64,000 nt of DNA from Candidatus Melainabacteria bacterium (GCA_003963305.1 RXJR01000023.1:1-64000); one strand, 5' to 3'. Counted from the first letter of the stretch, positions 18,800 to 28,232 are shown. Translations and numbers: made by a program. The notes: generated by a model from the letters alone, not told the origin.

Positions 18800-18924
18800 A
18801 TTGGCTACCTTATGGGTTCAAGTCGGGCAGCTCGCTGCTCTCCTCGGACCAATCGTATTAAAGCTAGCTGATCTTATCCGAATTTCGGCGTGAGCAGCAA
18901 GCTGCTTGGCATGCTGATTGGTGT

Positions 18925-21291
18925 TTATCCGAACATTTTTTCTTCCGGTTTGAGAGGCGGTTTCGCGGCTGCGACGGGCATCGGCATAGGTTGACCAGAA
19001 GCTGACGCTTGCAAAGTCTGAGGCTGAGCGCTACCCGGCTGAGCCGGTGCTCCTTTGGCCGCGGCACCTTGACCGCCGCCCGCTCCTGCTGCACCTGCCT
19101 GCGGTGGTATCTTGAACCAGAAAATACTGCCCTTACCTTCCTCACTCTCAACGCCGATGGTGCCACCATGCGCTTCGATGATGCCCTTACAAATTGCCAA
19201 ACCAAGCCCCGTACCACCCTTCTTGCGAGCGTCGGAAGCCTCGACTTGCTGGAATCGTTGGAAAAGCAGATTCTTGTATTTCGGCGGAATACCTCGACCT
19301 CTGTCGATCACTTTCACTTCCACCCAGTTTGGAATTTCGGAAACTGCCACAGTCACTGTCTGCCCCTTGGGCGAGAACTTGACGGCGTTGGAGACGAGAT
19401 TGACGATTACCTGCACCAGACGATCGCCATCTGCATAAACACTGGCATTGGTATGAATCATCTCTAGCTTGATACCGTTTTGTTCGGCAAAAGCGCGAAC
19501 CGCTTCCGCTGATCGATCGAGCACATTGCTCATCTGAACCGTATCGAAGACCATGTCCAACTTTCCAGATTCCAACTTCTCTATGTCGAGAATGTCGTTG
19601 ATCAACGTAATCAAACGAATCGTGTTGCGCTCTGCTATCGATACTACTTTCTTGGCTTGTTCAGGCAAGCTGCCCAGCGCGCCGACCGACAAGAGGGTGA
19701 GCGAACCGCGGATGGAAGTGAGCGGAGTACGCAGTTCGTGGCTGACTGTGGAGACGAACTCCTTCTTCAAGCGTTCGACTTCGCGGCGTTCCGACACATC
19801 CAGAATGTTTGCCAGATATCTGTAACCGTCGGCAGTTTCAAATTCACTCAATGAAATCTCAATGGGGAAATCTTCACCGCTCTTCTTCAAGGCATCCAAT
19901 TCTCCGATTCTGTTTAGCGCTCGGGAGAAGAGGTTTTCCATGAAATTATGAGTATCGGTCTGACTGCGCTCGCTGAACAACTTAGAGTCGTTGAAAAGAC
20001 AGAGCAGATGGCGCCCGACGATTTCTTCAGCAGCGAAACCGAACATTCGTTCACTGGCCGGATTGATCGACTCGATGATACCGTCCTTGGTGATGATGAT
20101 CAAACCAACCAGCATGTTTTCGATGATCGTGCGAATTCTCTTTTCAGAAGCCTTGGTTGCTTCTTCAACAGCTTTTCTGACCGAAATGTCGTGAGCAACG
20201 CAGAACATGGAGCGCTCCGCTTCAGACCAGTACGTTGACCAGAGAACGGTGACGATTGAACCGTCTTTGCGGCGAGTGCGATTTTCGAACTCAGTGTTAC
20301 CCTTTTCTGCACGAACAGCGCGGACGGCGCGAATAGTCTCCTGGTGGTCTTCAGGAATGACCAATTCGATGAATCTTCTGCCCATCAACTCATCAGGACG
20401 GTAGCCCCAGATGGTATTACAGGCGGGGCTGACGGCGACAAACTTTCCATCAACGTCAATGGAACAAATGACGTCTGCCGAGTTTTCGATAACTGCTCGT
20501 TCTTTTCGGCTGGCTTCATTCAAAGCCTCAGCCATACTATGGAATACGCCGTCCAGGTGGGCGATTTCGTCGGTACCGGCTAGTGGCGGATTAAGAGGCT
20601 CGGCTCGGGCCAACCTGATTGAGTTGTCGGTTAGCACATTCAGACGTCGGCTAATGCCTCGACTGAAGTAAAGCGCCAGCGCTACTGCTATCAAGAAATT
20701 GAGCAAGACACCGATGACCAGGTAAATCTTAACCATGGCACGGTTGCGATTCTGCGCTTCAGGTCCTTCGCTTTCGATTTTTCTTTCGTCTTCAGTCAGT
20801 CCACGCAGTTCGTCTTGCAATCGGTCTGCAAGTGAACGAATTTCCTTATACATGTGGCGCGCTCGAAATTGAGCCACGTCAACGCGATTGTCGTCGATAG
20901 CCGATTTAGCTTCACCGAGGATTTTCAAACCGGTGACCGTGATCACCTGGAGGTTTTGCAAAATCTGCTGCTGCCTTGCGTTATCGCCGACGAGATTTTT
21001 CAACTCATCCAGATCTTGAGGAATCTGCCGCACGATTTTGTCATATCTGTCACTGAACAGTGGGCTCTTAGTGATGGAGTAACCACCCATCGCTACGCCC
21101 GCATCATAGAACAGCTTGGACAGTGTGTTAGCCTGCGAAATAATTGCTTTTGAACGAACCTGCCGCTGCACTTCGATTTCAGCCTGGCGTAACAGATATG
21201 TCAAAGTCGCCAAAAAGATGACTTCGAAAATTAGCGGCACGGCGACTAAGATCAGTCCTTTATGTGATAATTTGAGGTTTAATCGCATCAC
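18925..21291 (-). CDS. PAS-containing membrane histidine kinase
   Basis: A 788-residue sensor kinase. Transmembrane helices at about 12-34 and 188-209 bracket a helical periplasmic domain. A HAMP region (210-262), two PAS domains (263-375 and 383-502), HisKA with SHELRTPLTS (His518), and HATPase_c with VNLVSNAVKF, DRGRGIPPKY, FQRFQQVE and GGTGLGLAICKG follow. All kinase motifs are intact. There is no receiver of its own, which fits the two free receivers downstream. The last 55 residues are Ala/Gly/Pro/Gln-rich, possibly a flexible tether. It heads the signalling operon and is paralogous to the kinase at 58979-60838. Confidence 0.94.
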   Translation of the reverse strand: MMRLNLKLSHKGLILVAVPLIFEVIFLATLTYLLRQAEIEVQRQVRSKAIISQANTLSKLFYDAGVAMGGYSITKSPLFSDRYDKIVRQIPQDLDELKNLVGDNARQQQILQNLQVITVTGLKILGEAKSAIDDNRVDVAQFRARHMYKEIRSLADRLQDELRGLTEDERKIESEGPEAQNRNRAMVKIYLVIGVLLNFLIAVALALYFSRGISRRLNVLTDNSIRLARAEPLNPPLAGTDEIAHLDGVFHSMAEALNEASRKERAVIENSADVICSIDVDGKFVAVSPACNTIWGYRPDELMGRRFIELVIPEDHQETIRAVRAVRAEKGNTEFENRTRRKDGSIVTVLWSTYWSEAERSMFCVAHDISVRKAVEEATKASEKRIRTIIENMLVGLIIITKDGIIESINPASERMFGFAAEEIVGRHLLCLFNDSKLFSERSQTDTHNFMENLFSRALNRIGELDALKKSGEDFPIEISLSEFETADGYRYLANILDVSERREVERLKKEFVSTVSHELRTPLTSIRGSLTLLSVGALGSLPEQAKKVVSIAERNTIRLITLINDILDIEKLESGKLDMVFDTVQMSNVLDRSAEAVRAFAEQNGIKLEMIHTNASVYADGDRLVQVIVNLVSNAVKFSPKGQTVTVAVSEIPNWVEVKVIDRGRGIPPKYKNLLFQRFQQVEASDARKKGGTGLGLAICKGIIEAHGGTIGVESEEGKGSIFWFKIPPQAGAAGAGGGQGAAAKGAPAQPGSAQPQTLQASASGQPMPMPVAAAKPPLKPEEKMFG

Positions 21292-21313
21292 GGTTCTGAT
21301 CTACTCTCGAAGG

Positions 21314-22249
21314 TCACTTGTGTTGTGTTTTCTTATACGCGTCGAGCAATTTGCTCAATGCGTCAGTGCCACCACCTGCGGCGGCGGGTTGCTGCGCCGG
21401 TCTGGCAGCAGGAGCTGCAGTCGGCTGCGGTGAATATTGCTGTTGCGGGCTTGGAGAAGGCGATTCCAAGCCACCTCCCATCTCTCTGCTCATGTCTTCA
21501 ATCATCTGTTTCTGTTCATCGTTCATCATTACTTCAGCGTCGCTTTGAACTAACTTATAACCGCCAGGACACTGAAAATAAGTTGGTGGAATTGGAGTTG
21601 CTTGCATTCTGTATGTCTCAAGCATGCGCTTGGGACCTTTTGCATCAGTGTATTCAAGACGCAGAGGCACATACTGAGTCGTAGGCAAGCCATATGCAGA
21701 TGCCAGCAAATCACCAAGGCGAGCAGGCACCGTAATTTCGTCTGAGACCCAATAATCGGCGGCTGAAACTGTTGACGTCTTAGGCTTACCATTCGAACCC
21801 ATGCGGGTGATCGGTCCGCCTCCACGCATGACAAACTGTGTCGCTCTCATTCCAGCTATTGTGTTCGATTGACCACGAGCCCACTGCCGGTTGGCCAGGT
21901 CGCTCGTCAAACCGCGCTGAGCGAGTGTGCGTTTGTAGCTGTCTAAAGTTGTCTGATAGTAGCACCGCGTCTTGTCATTGAACATGACGATATTCCAGTC
22001 TGGTGCTTTCGTGACCATGGCGAATCCGGCTTTCGGATTAACGCACTTCAAGCCAGAAGGGCTTATATACAAGTACTGATCGCCCAACGTCGAACTCTTC
22101 TGGGTCAAGACCCATCCTCTGTCGTCAGCGGAGACAGAGGAGACCGATAATCCGAAAAATACAACAGCCAGCCAGACAGCCCAAAAACCGCTCCCCGGCT
22201 TCGTTTGCGGCACAGTGTCTGATATTCGAGAAAAGAGCACGCTGAACAA
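21314..22249 (-). CDS. Secreted protein, unrecognised, possibly DUF4412/LolA-like
   Basis: A 311-residue exported protein. A signal peptide occupies about 1-41 (hydrophobic WAVWLAVVFFGLSVSSV, cleavage after VSA). The middle (45-215) alternates beta-strand-like stretches such as YISPSGLKCVNPKAGFAM, TRCYYQTTLDSYKR and AADYWVSDEI. That resembles the lipid-binding-type fold of DUF4412/LolA proteins, but this is only an impression. The remainder is Pro/Gln/Ala-rich low complexity (250-292) and ends in a charged helix. It lies 22 bases before the histidine kinase in the same direction, so it may head the signalling operon and serve as a sensor partner. Confidence 0.6.
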   Translation of the reverse strand: MFSVLFSRISDTVPQTKPGSGFWAVWLAVVFFGLSVSSVSADDRGWVLTQKSSTLGDQYLYISPSGLKCVNPKAGFAMVTKAPDWNIVMFNDKTRCYYQTTLDSYKRTLAQRGLTSDLANRQWARGQSNTIAGMRATQFVMRGGGPITRMGSNGKPKTSTVSAADYWVSDEITVPARLGDLLASAYGLPTTQYVPLRLEYTDAKGPKRMLETYRMQATPIPPTYFQCPGGYKLVQSDAEVMMNDEQKQMIEDMSREMGGGLESPSPSPQQQYSPQPTAAPAARPAQQPAAAGGGTDALSKLLDAYKKTQHK

Positions 22250-22421
22250 TACCCCCTGAGGTCGACCCTCCGCTAATTCTTTACCCTATGTAGGCAAATC
22301 GGAAACGAATTAACTCCATTTCGCAGTGTGGGACTGAAAGCGACCAGAGACTGCCCGACAAGCGACCCGCCACTGTCTGGAGAATAGCCGATTTCAGTCT
22401 GTTTCGCCGGGTAAGAGTGGC

Positions 22422-22516
22422 GAATGTCGGACCGGATGCTGAATGGTGGATTGGATTCCGAGTGGCGGACTGGATGCTGAATGGTGGATTGGATTCCGAA
22501 TGGCGGACCGGATCTG
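22422..22516. repeat. Five tandem copies of a 19-base repeat
   Basis: Five head-to-tail 19-base units at 22422, 22441, 22460, 22479 and 22498. They read GAATG(T/G)CGGACCGGATGCT and GAATGGTGGATTGGATTCC in alternation, so the higher-order period is 38 bases. Copies 2 and 4 are identical. The array lies between the Uup-like gene stop (22530) and the start of the secreted-protein gene (22249), so it is in that gene's upstream region. It is non-coding as far as I can see. Confidence 0.9.
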
Positions 22517-22529
22517 CCCGTCTCAGGAC

Positions 22530-24356
22530 CTAACTCGCCGAAGGCTCCAGGGCCGCTTTCGCTTCTAGCTCTTCCCAGCGTTCAAACAACCTTGACAGCT
22601 CCTGCTGAGCGCTCTCTACATTCTTAGAAATTTCATTGAGCTTGGCGTAGTTACTCGCTACATGGGGCTTTTCCATTTCTGCATGCAAGTTTTTGATGCT
22701 CTGCTCTGCCTGCTCTATTTTGTCGGCGATGCCAGCCAGTTCACGTTTCTCAGCCGTGGTCATACCAGAGCGAGCTCTGTCTTTTGTTCTGGTCGGTTTG
22801 CGATCGTCGACCGGGGAAGACCTGCGTTCAGCTTTTGCCAGTCTCTGCAATGCCTCTTCGCACTGCTCATAGTCGGCAAAATATCGCGCCTCACCGGTTC
22901 CATCGAGAGCCAGGATCTGAGATGACACCGTATCCAGCATCATTCGATCATGCGTTACCAGAATTACAGCGCCTGGAAAATCTTCCAGACTCTCTTCCAG
23001 AACCTCAAGAGAACCAATGTCGAGATCATTGGTTGGTTCGTCGAGAATGAGCACGTCTGCTGTTTTCAGCATCAGGTTAGCAATTAAGATGCGAGCTTTT
23101 TCCCCACCCGAAAGATAACTAATTGGCAGAGGTAGCTGCTCTGTGCGGAAGAGGAATTTTTTAGCCCATGTGGAAACATGCATATTTCTTCCGCGATACA
23201 AAACGGTGTCACCGTCTGCACTCAAAGCTTGCTTGAGCGTTTTTGTCTCGTCCAGTTGTTCTCGGTTTTGATCGAACCAGACAATTTGCAACTGATCGGC
23301 ACGTTTGATCGTGCCACTATCAGGCTCTAGTTGACCGACTAGCATCTTCAGCAAAGTGGTTTTGCCGCTGCCGTTACGCCCGACCAGACCGAGTTTGGTA
23401 CCAGTCGTCAAAAGAATATCGACTCCCGAAAACAGTGTTCTGTCACCGAACCTTTTGGTCAACGCTTTGGCTGAGATAAGCTCTTTTGTTTTCCTGCCGG
23501 ACGCATCAAACCCGATCTCGATAGGCGCATTGAGAGCATTGCGTTGTTTGACTTCAGCAAGATCTTCAATCAACTTGCCGGCGTCGGCGATTCGCCCTTT
23601 AGCCTTGGTCTGCCGAGCTCGCGCACCACGCTGCAGCCAGGCAATTTCACGACGCACCTTGCTTGCCAGTGCTTGCTGTTGATGAAGTTGCGCATTCAAT
23701 CGCTCTTCACGAGAAATCAAAAATTCGCTGTAGTTACCGTTGATGCTCAGGCACCCCTCCGGATAAGTAGGATTCAACTCGATCATCCGGTTGGCTATAG
23801 CTTCAAGAAAGGCGCGATCATGACTGACGACTACAAAAGTGGCAGACAGTGACTTGAGTAAATTTTCCAGCCACAGAACACCTTCGAGATCGAGATGGTT
23901 TGTCGGTTCGTCTAGCAGCAACAAATCCGGTTCTTGCACGAGAGCACAGGCAAGAGCGAGACGCTTACGCCATCCCCCCGAAAGCGAGCTGGTCTTTGCT
24001 TGTCGGTCTGGAAATCCCATCTGAGTGAGAGTGGTATCAATATTGGCAGCCTTTTGATACTCTTCAAACGGAGCCAGCTCAGCGGCTTGCGCCACAATTT
24101 TCTCGACAGTGGCATCAGGGTCGAAATTCTCAGACTGCTTCACGTAAGCGACGCGCAGATTTTTCCGCGCTACAACAGCGCCTTCGTCAGGCTGAATTTC
24201 GCCGGACAAAATCTTCATCAATGTCGACTTGCCAGCTCCGTTTGGACCAATCAAGCCGATTTTCTGATCGTCTTCGATGCCGAAAGTGATGTTTTGAAAT
24301 AGCGGCCGCGAACTGTACGACTTTCCAATTGATTGGCAGCTAACGAGTATTCCCAC
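22530..24356 (-). CDS. uup: ABC-F ATPase, Uup-like
   Basis: A 608-residue soluble protein with two ABC ATPase domains and no membrane part, typical of ABC-F ribosome- or DNA-linked ATPases. Domain 1 has Walker A GPNGAGKST, signature LSGGW and Walker B LLLLDEPTNHLD. The linker carries the Uup-type block WLQRGARARQTKAKGR. Domain 2 has GRNGSGKTT, LSGGE and LILDEPTNDLD. The C-terminal 80 residues (about 525-608) form a basic then coiled-coil region, the Uup hallmark implicated in nucleic-acid binding. Uup loss affects transposon excision and ribosome assembly in E. coli. All ATPase residues are intact. It is transcribed alone. Confidence 0.9.
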   Translation of the reverse strand: MGILVSCQSIGKSYSSRPLFQNITFGIEDDQKIGLIGPNGAGKSTLMKILSGEIQPDEGAVVARKNLRVAYVKQSENFDPDATVEKIVAQAAELAPFEEYQKAANIDTTLTQMGFPDRQAKTSSLSGGWRKRLALACALVQEPDLLLLDEPTNHLDLEGVLWLENLLKSLSATFVVVSHDRAFLEAIANRMIELNPTYPEGCLSINGNYSEFLISREERLNAQLHQQQALASKVRREIAWLQRGARARQTKAKGRIADAGKLIEDLAEVKQRNALNAPIEIGFDASGRKTKELISAKALTKRFGDRTLFSGVDILLTTGTKLGLVGRNGSGKTTLLKMLVGQLEPDSGTIKRADQLQIVWFDQNREQLDETKTLKQALSADGDTVLYRGRNMHVSTWAKKFLFRTEQLPLPISYLSGGEKARILIANLMLKTADVLILDEPTNDLDIGSLEVLEESLEDFPGAVILVTHDRMMLDTVSSQILALDGTGEARYFADYEQCEEALQRLAKAERRSSPVDDRKPTRTKDRARSGMTTAEKRELAGIADKIEQAEQSIKNLHAEMEKPHVASNYAKLNEISKNVESAQQELSRLFERWEELEAKAALEPSAS

Positions 24357-24478
24357 CTTGCAGTCTCCTCAGGTGCAAGCATGATAGCGCGAGTCTAACC
24401 TCGAATAACAGCAATCGCGCCCAATCTTCACGTCACTCAAAATTCATTGGCCCAAAATTCGTCATGCTCGCCTGTTCT

Positions 24479-25426
24479 TTATTCTTTGGCGACCAACTCT
24501 GCTTCAGCTTCACCGTCGGACTTCTCCGCCACCTCTTCTGGGTCCTGCACAATTTTTCCGTAATTAAACAACCTTGTGCGAGGGTCAAGCGCATCTCGAA
24601 GTCCATCGCCGAGAAAGTTGAAAGACAGAACAGTCATGAAGATGAAGAAACTGGGACAGAGAATCAAGTGCGGATGCCCGCGCAATGAGCGCCAGCCATC
24701 GCTGGCGAGAGTGCCCCAACTGCAAGCCGGGGGCGACAAACCGAGCCCGATAAAGCTCAGAGTTGATTCGGAGAGAATTGCCGATGGCACTGTAAATGTC
24801 AGCGCCACGATGATCGGACCCATCGCATTTGGCAAGAGATGCTTCCAGACGATTAACAAACTACTTTGACCGGCAGCACGAGCGGCTTCGATAAACTCTT
24901 CGTGCTGCAACTGCAAAAACTGAGCCCGCACCAGACGAGCTGTGCCCATCCAGCTTACAAGCCCAAGAGCAATAAGTATGCCGGAAGTGCCGCGACCTAT
25001 AAGGACGCCAATTAAAATCATCACCAACAAATCGGGCAAAGCGTAAGCGATATCCACACCACGCATGAGGAGATTATCAATTTTCCCGCCTGCGAATCCT
25101 GCTGTAGCCCCATATATGGTGCCAATAAAAAAGGCGATCAAGGCAGTTGTCACGCCAATACTGATGGAGAGCTGGGAACCGTAAATAATGCGACTGAACA
25201 GGTCACGCCCCAGTTCGTCAGTACCCATCAAATGCTGGGCCGAAGGTGGCGCCAACAGGTCAGCCGTCGTCTGCGAATAAGTGTAAGGCGAGAGTGGAAC
25301 TCCGAGACCTGACAACAATGCGATTAAACAGATAAAGGCGATAATCCAGAACGCAGCATATGCAGTTGGAATTCGAGTCAACCGATACCAGATGTATTTG
25401 AATCCAACTTTGTCTTGCGAAGACAT
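24479..25426 (-). CDS. Peptide-type ABC transporter permease (DppC/OppC family)
   Basis: A 315-residue inner-membrane permease, third gene of an importer operon. The N-terminal OppC-type leader (one transmembrane segment, about 25-46) is followed by MGTDELGRDLFSRIIYG, the family hallmark. The membrane domain has the EAA loop (EAARAAGQSSLLIVWKHLLPN), which docks the ATPase. The C-terminus has DPRTRLFNYG, then an acidic Glu-rich tail. The start overlaps almost directly the end of the partner permease. The substrate, peptide, nickel or oligosaccharide, cannot be decided from the permease. Confidence 0.94.
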   Translation of the reverse strand: MSSQDKVGFKYIWYRLTRIPTAYAAFWIIAFICLIALLSGLGVPLSPYTYSQTTADLLAPPSAQHLMGTDELGRDLFSRIIYGSQLSISIGVTTALIAFFIGTIYGATAGFAGGKIDNLLMRGVDIAYALPDLLVMILIGVLIGRGTSGILIALGLVSWMGTARLVRAQFLQLQHEEFIEAARAAGQSSLLIVWKHLLPNAMGPIIVALTFTVPSAILSESTLSFIGLGLSPPACSWGTLASDGWRSLRGHPHLILCPSFFIFMTVLSFNFLGDGLRDALDPRTRLFNYGKIVQDPEEVAEKSDGEAEAELVAKE

Positions 25427-25427
25427 G

Positions 25428-26345
25428 CTAGCTCACCTGCATTCGTGGGTCGAGAATCAAATAGACAATATCTACGATAGTGTTCGAGATAATCAAAAGC
25501 ACCGCGAAAACAAGCGTTGTGCCCATGATCAAGTCGTAATCGCGATTGCTCACAGCGGTGATGAAAAAACGGCCCATGCCGGGAATGGCGTACATGAATT
25601 CAACGACGAATGAACCCGTTACGAGAATTGCCGTTAAGGGTCCAAGCACGGTGGCGATAGGCACAAGGGCATTGCGCAGCACATGTTTGACTACAGTCTT
25701 GTCGGCAGACAGCCCTTTCGAACGAGCTGTGCGCACCCAGTCTTTTTCCAAAATTTCAAGCACGCTCGCTCTCGTCAACCGCGCCAGGTAAGCAGCGGGA
25801 CTGACAGCCAGTGTGAGCGCCGGCAATATCATGTGTCGAGGCGATTCCCACAGAGCAACCGGCAATATTTTCAGCCAGATGCCGAATATGAAAATAAGCA
25901 GAGCACCGATGACGAATCCCGGCACTGAGATGCCCGCCGTCGAAAGAAACATAGCGGCGAAATCGGCAGCCGATCCTCTTTTCACAGCAGCTATGGTGCC
26001 GAGCGGCACTCCGAAACATATGGCTAGCAGTAACCCGGCTCCGCCCAGTTGCAATGAGACAGGGAAGGCATCAGACAAAATATCGTTGACTGTCCGGCCA
26101 ACATATTTATACGAAATTCCCAGGTCGCCATGCGCCAGACGCTCCATGTAGAACATGTATTGCTCAGGCACAGGTCTGTCGAGATGGTACTTAGCTTTCA
26201 GGTTCGCCACTATTTCTGGTGGCAGCGCTTTGTCACCTTCGAATGGACCGCCCGGCACGATGCGCACCAGCACGAAAGTTATTGAAGCAACAATCCATAA
26301 AACTGGGATAGCCAGCAGTACTCGTTTAACGATCAGACTAATCAT
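25428..26345 (-). CDS. Peptide-type ABC transporter permease (DppB/OppB family)
   Basis: A 305-residue permease with six predicted helices. Family features are the N-terminal RIVPGGPFEGDKALPPE block, GDLGISYKYVGRTV, and the EAA loop VRTARSKGLSADKTVVKHVLRNALVP (positions about 195-220) that contacts the ATPase. The C-terminus is VYLILDPRMQVS, the usual ending. It forms a heterodimer with the permease encoded one base downstream. Together with the lipoprotein upstream it makes an importer core. The ATP-binding subunits are not encoded next to it. Confidence 0.94.
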   Translation of the reverse strand: MISLIVKRVLLAIPVLWIVASITFVLVRIVPGGPFEGDKALPPEIVANLKAKYHLDRPVPEQYMFYMERLAHGDLGISYKYVGRTVNDILSDAFPVSLQLGGAGLLLAICFGVPLGTIAAVKRGSAADFAAMFLSTAGISVPGFVIGALLIFIFGIWLKILPVALWESPRHMILPALTLAVSPAAYLARLTRASVLEILEKDWVRTARSKGLSADKTVVKHVLRNALVPIATVLGPLTAILVTGSFVVEFMYAIPGMGRFFITAVSNRDYDLIMGTTLVFAVLLIISNTIVDIVYLILDPRMQVS

Positions 26346-26362
26346 GAATTATCGCCAGGCTC

Positions 26363-27961
26363 CTAAGGTTCAATGCTCACTCCTTTGTAGAACTGAATAT
26401 CAAGCGCGTTAAACTTCAACCCTTTCACCCACGGCTTAACCATCGTATTTTGCGTAGCAAGATAGATAGGCGCAATCACCGACTGCTCATCACAAAGATA
26501 GTGGTCGGCACGCTCATAGAGTTTTCTGCGCTTTTCAGGATTCTGCTCTGTACCAGCCTCTTCAACTATTGAGTCGTAAGTTTTGTCGTTCCACTCTGTC
26601 GTATTGTTGCCATTGAAGGTGGTGAACAAGTTGGCAAACGTTTCCGGGTCTGGATAATCCGCGCCCCAGTTAGCCCTGAAAATAGGCGGTGGGTCCCTGT
26701 GCAGCGTCTGCAAGTAGACCTTCCATTCCTGGTTCTGCAACTCGATATCGATGCCCAGATTGCGATGCAACTGGTCTTGCAAAGCTTCAGTGACAGTCTT
26801 CACATCATCGCGATTGGGATACAACATGGTGATGCGGGGGAAATTTTTACCACCAGGAAAACCCGCTTCCGCCAACAACTTACGAGCGCCCTCGGGGTCA
26901 AACTTTTCGCCTGTTTGTGGTGAATATCCCATCAATGGTTTGGGAATCCAGCTGCTCGAAGGACGTTCTTTGCGGCGCAGGATTTTTGGAAAAACATCTC
27001 TGTCAATCGCCTTGGCAATGGCGCGGCGAACTCGCGCATCGGTGAAAGGCGGCTTGGTAACGTTGAACCCTATGTAGTTGTTTCGCAGCAGCGCTTCGTT
27101 GTGGTACTCGGGCGAATCTTTGCATCGCTCGACGTCAGGCGTCGAAAAACTTCGATTGTCGACAAAATCCAGCTCGTCATTTTCGTAAAGCGCAAAAGCC
27201 GTTGCTTGCTCGGGCACCATGAACATGCTGATTTTGTCGAGCTTTGGACGCCCCTCGAAATATTTCGGATTCGCCTCCAGCTCGATTTTGTATTCGTGTG
27301 CCCAGTGCTTGAGCATGAACGGACCGTTCGTAACTATATGCTCAGGATCGGTCCAGCGCTTACCCCACTTCTCGATCACATCTTTCCGAGCCGGGCAGCA
27401 AGGGCAAAATGCAGTCAGATATATGAAATAAGCTGCAGGTTTGACAAGCTTGACTTCGAAGGTAAAATCGTCCAGAGCCTTGATGCCGACCGCATTTGAG
27501 TCAGAAATCCTTTTGCTGTTGTATTCAAATGCGTTGACAATGGGATAGAGGAAGTAGGCGTACTGCGCGCCTGAGTTTGGGTCCAGCAAACGTTTCCAGG
27601 CATATTCAAAATCGCCCGCGACTAATTTTTTGCCATCTGTCCAGTAAACGTCGTCACGGAGATGGAAAACGTAACGCCTGCCTCCATCCAGCACATCCCA
27701 GCTTTTAGCGCAGCCCGGAGCGCAGGTGAGTTGCGGAGTGTACTGCGTCAAGCCCGTCATCAAGTTCGATACCACATCGAAAGATGTCGAGTCTGTCTCA
27801 ACTTCCCAATCCAAACCAGGCGGCTCTGTGCCAATGTTTATCCGCAGCGTTCCTGGCAATGCGCCATGTTTCGCAACATTGCAAGATGTCAAAGAAATCG
27901 CCATAAGCATGACGAGGGCGGCAATCGAGGCAGATCGGATGTTTTGTCGAATTGAAATCAT
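26363..27961 (-). CDS. Peptide-binding lipoprotein of an ABC importer (SBP family 5)
   Basis: A 532-residue extracytoplasmic substrate-binding protein. The signal peptide ends in a lipobox SLTSC with Cys27 as the lipidated residue. The mature protein follows solute-binding family 5 (OppA/DppA type): IGTEPPGLDWEVETDSTSF, YVFHLRDDVYWTDGKKL, VTNGPFMLKHW and VRRAIAKAIDRD. It captures short peptides or similar ligands and hands them to the two permeases downstream (17 and 1 bases apart). The gene starts near the strong promoter for the ribosomal-protein genes, but on the opposite strand. Confidence 0.95.
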   Translation of the reverse strand: MISIRQNIRSASIAALVMLMAISLTSCNVAKHGALPGTLRINIGTEPPGLDWEVETDSTSFDVVSNLMTGLTQYTPQLTCAPGCAKSWDVLDGGRRYVFHLRDDVYWTDGKKLVAGDFEYAWKRLLDPNSGAQYAYFLYPIVNAFEYNSKRISDSNAVGIKALDDFTFEVKLVKPAAYFIYLTAFCPCCPARKDVIEKWGKRWTDPEHIVTNGPFMLKHWAHEYKIELEANPKYFEGRPKLDKISMFMVPEQATAFALYENDELDFVDNRSFSTPDVERCKDSPEYHNEALLRNNYIGFNVTKPPFTDARVRRAIAKAIDRDVFPKILRRKERPSSSWIPKPLMGYSPQTGEKFDPEGARKLLAEAGFPGGKNFPRITMLYPNRDDVKTVTEALQDQLHRNLGIDIELQNQEWKVYLQTLHRDPPPIFRANWGADYPDPETFANLFTTFNGNNTTEWNDKTYDSIVEEAGTEQNPEKRRKLYERADHYLCDEQSVIAPIYLATQNTMVKPWVKGLKFNALDIQFYKGVSIEP

Positions 27962-27981
27962 CGCCTCACATTTTAGTCTTG

Positions 27982-28011
27982 TTGACAGGTTTTCTTGGCT
28001 TTAGATATACT
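27982..28011 (+). promoter_or_regulatory. Sigma70-type promoter for rpmG-secE-nusG-rplKA
   Basis: A perfect -35 box TTGACA (27982-27987), an 18-base spacer and a -10 box TATACT (28006-28011) lie about 220 bases before rpmG. It is the best promoter match I found in the window and points at the translation genes. Confidence 0.82.
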
Positions 28012-28021
28012 TGCTGCTTGA

Positions 28022-28046
28022 CGCCTCCCCGGGAGGTCTTTTTTTT
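28022..28046 (+). terminator. Hairpin with T-run inside the rpmG leader
   Basis: CCTCC (28024-28028) pairs with GGAGG (28032-28036) over a short loop and is followed within three bases by eight T. It begins about 10 bases after the -10 box, so if the promoter call is right it lies in the first 30 transcribed bases and could act as an attenuator or a transcript-start hairpin. The short stem makes terminator strength uncertain. Confidence 0.5.
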
Positions 28047-28095
28047 CTGCATTGTTTTTTTCAAAGAGCAAGGCGGAAAATTTGCGGACCGGTGA

Positions 28096-28158
28096 GGGGT
28101 TACAGGATTTCGCAACAGCTTGGCATCACAAACTGAGCCAGAGAGAACCTGAAACCTT
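28096..28158 (+). other. Potentially structured leader RNA segment
   Basis: GGGGTTACAGG (28096-28106) can pair with CCTGAAACCTT (28148-28158) with one mismatch and two G-T pairs. Inside, TTGGC pairs with GCCAG. It matches no riboswitch I can name, and chance pairing is possible. Confidence 0.3.
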
Positions 28159-28232
28159 AATCGTTTGGGTGGAAGTTTCTAAAATCTGCGAATTTTTGGC
28201 ACGATAAAAAGAAACAAGTAGGAGTTAGGAAG

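Noticed and set aside
24479-25426. Nickel or oligosaccharide specificity for the ABC importer
   Set aside because: Permeases and the binding lipoprotein do not give a specific motif, so I keep the peptide-type family name only.
28096-28158. Known riboswitch before rpmG (TPP-like words such as CTGAG and ACCTGA)
   Set aside because: The order and core of the TPP element are not there; only a generic hairpin remains.
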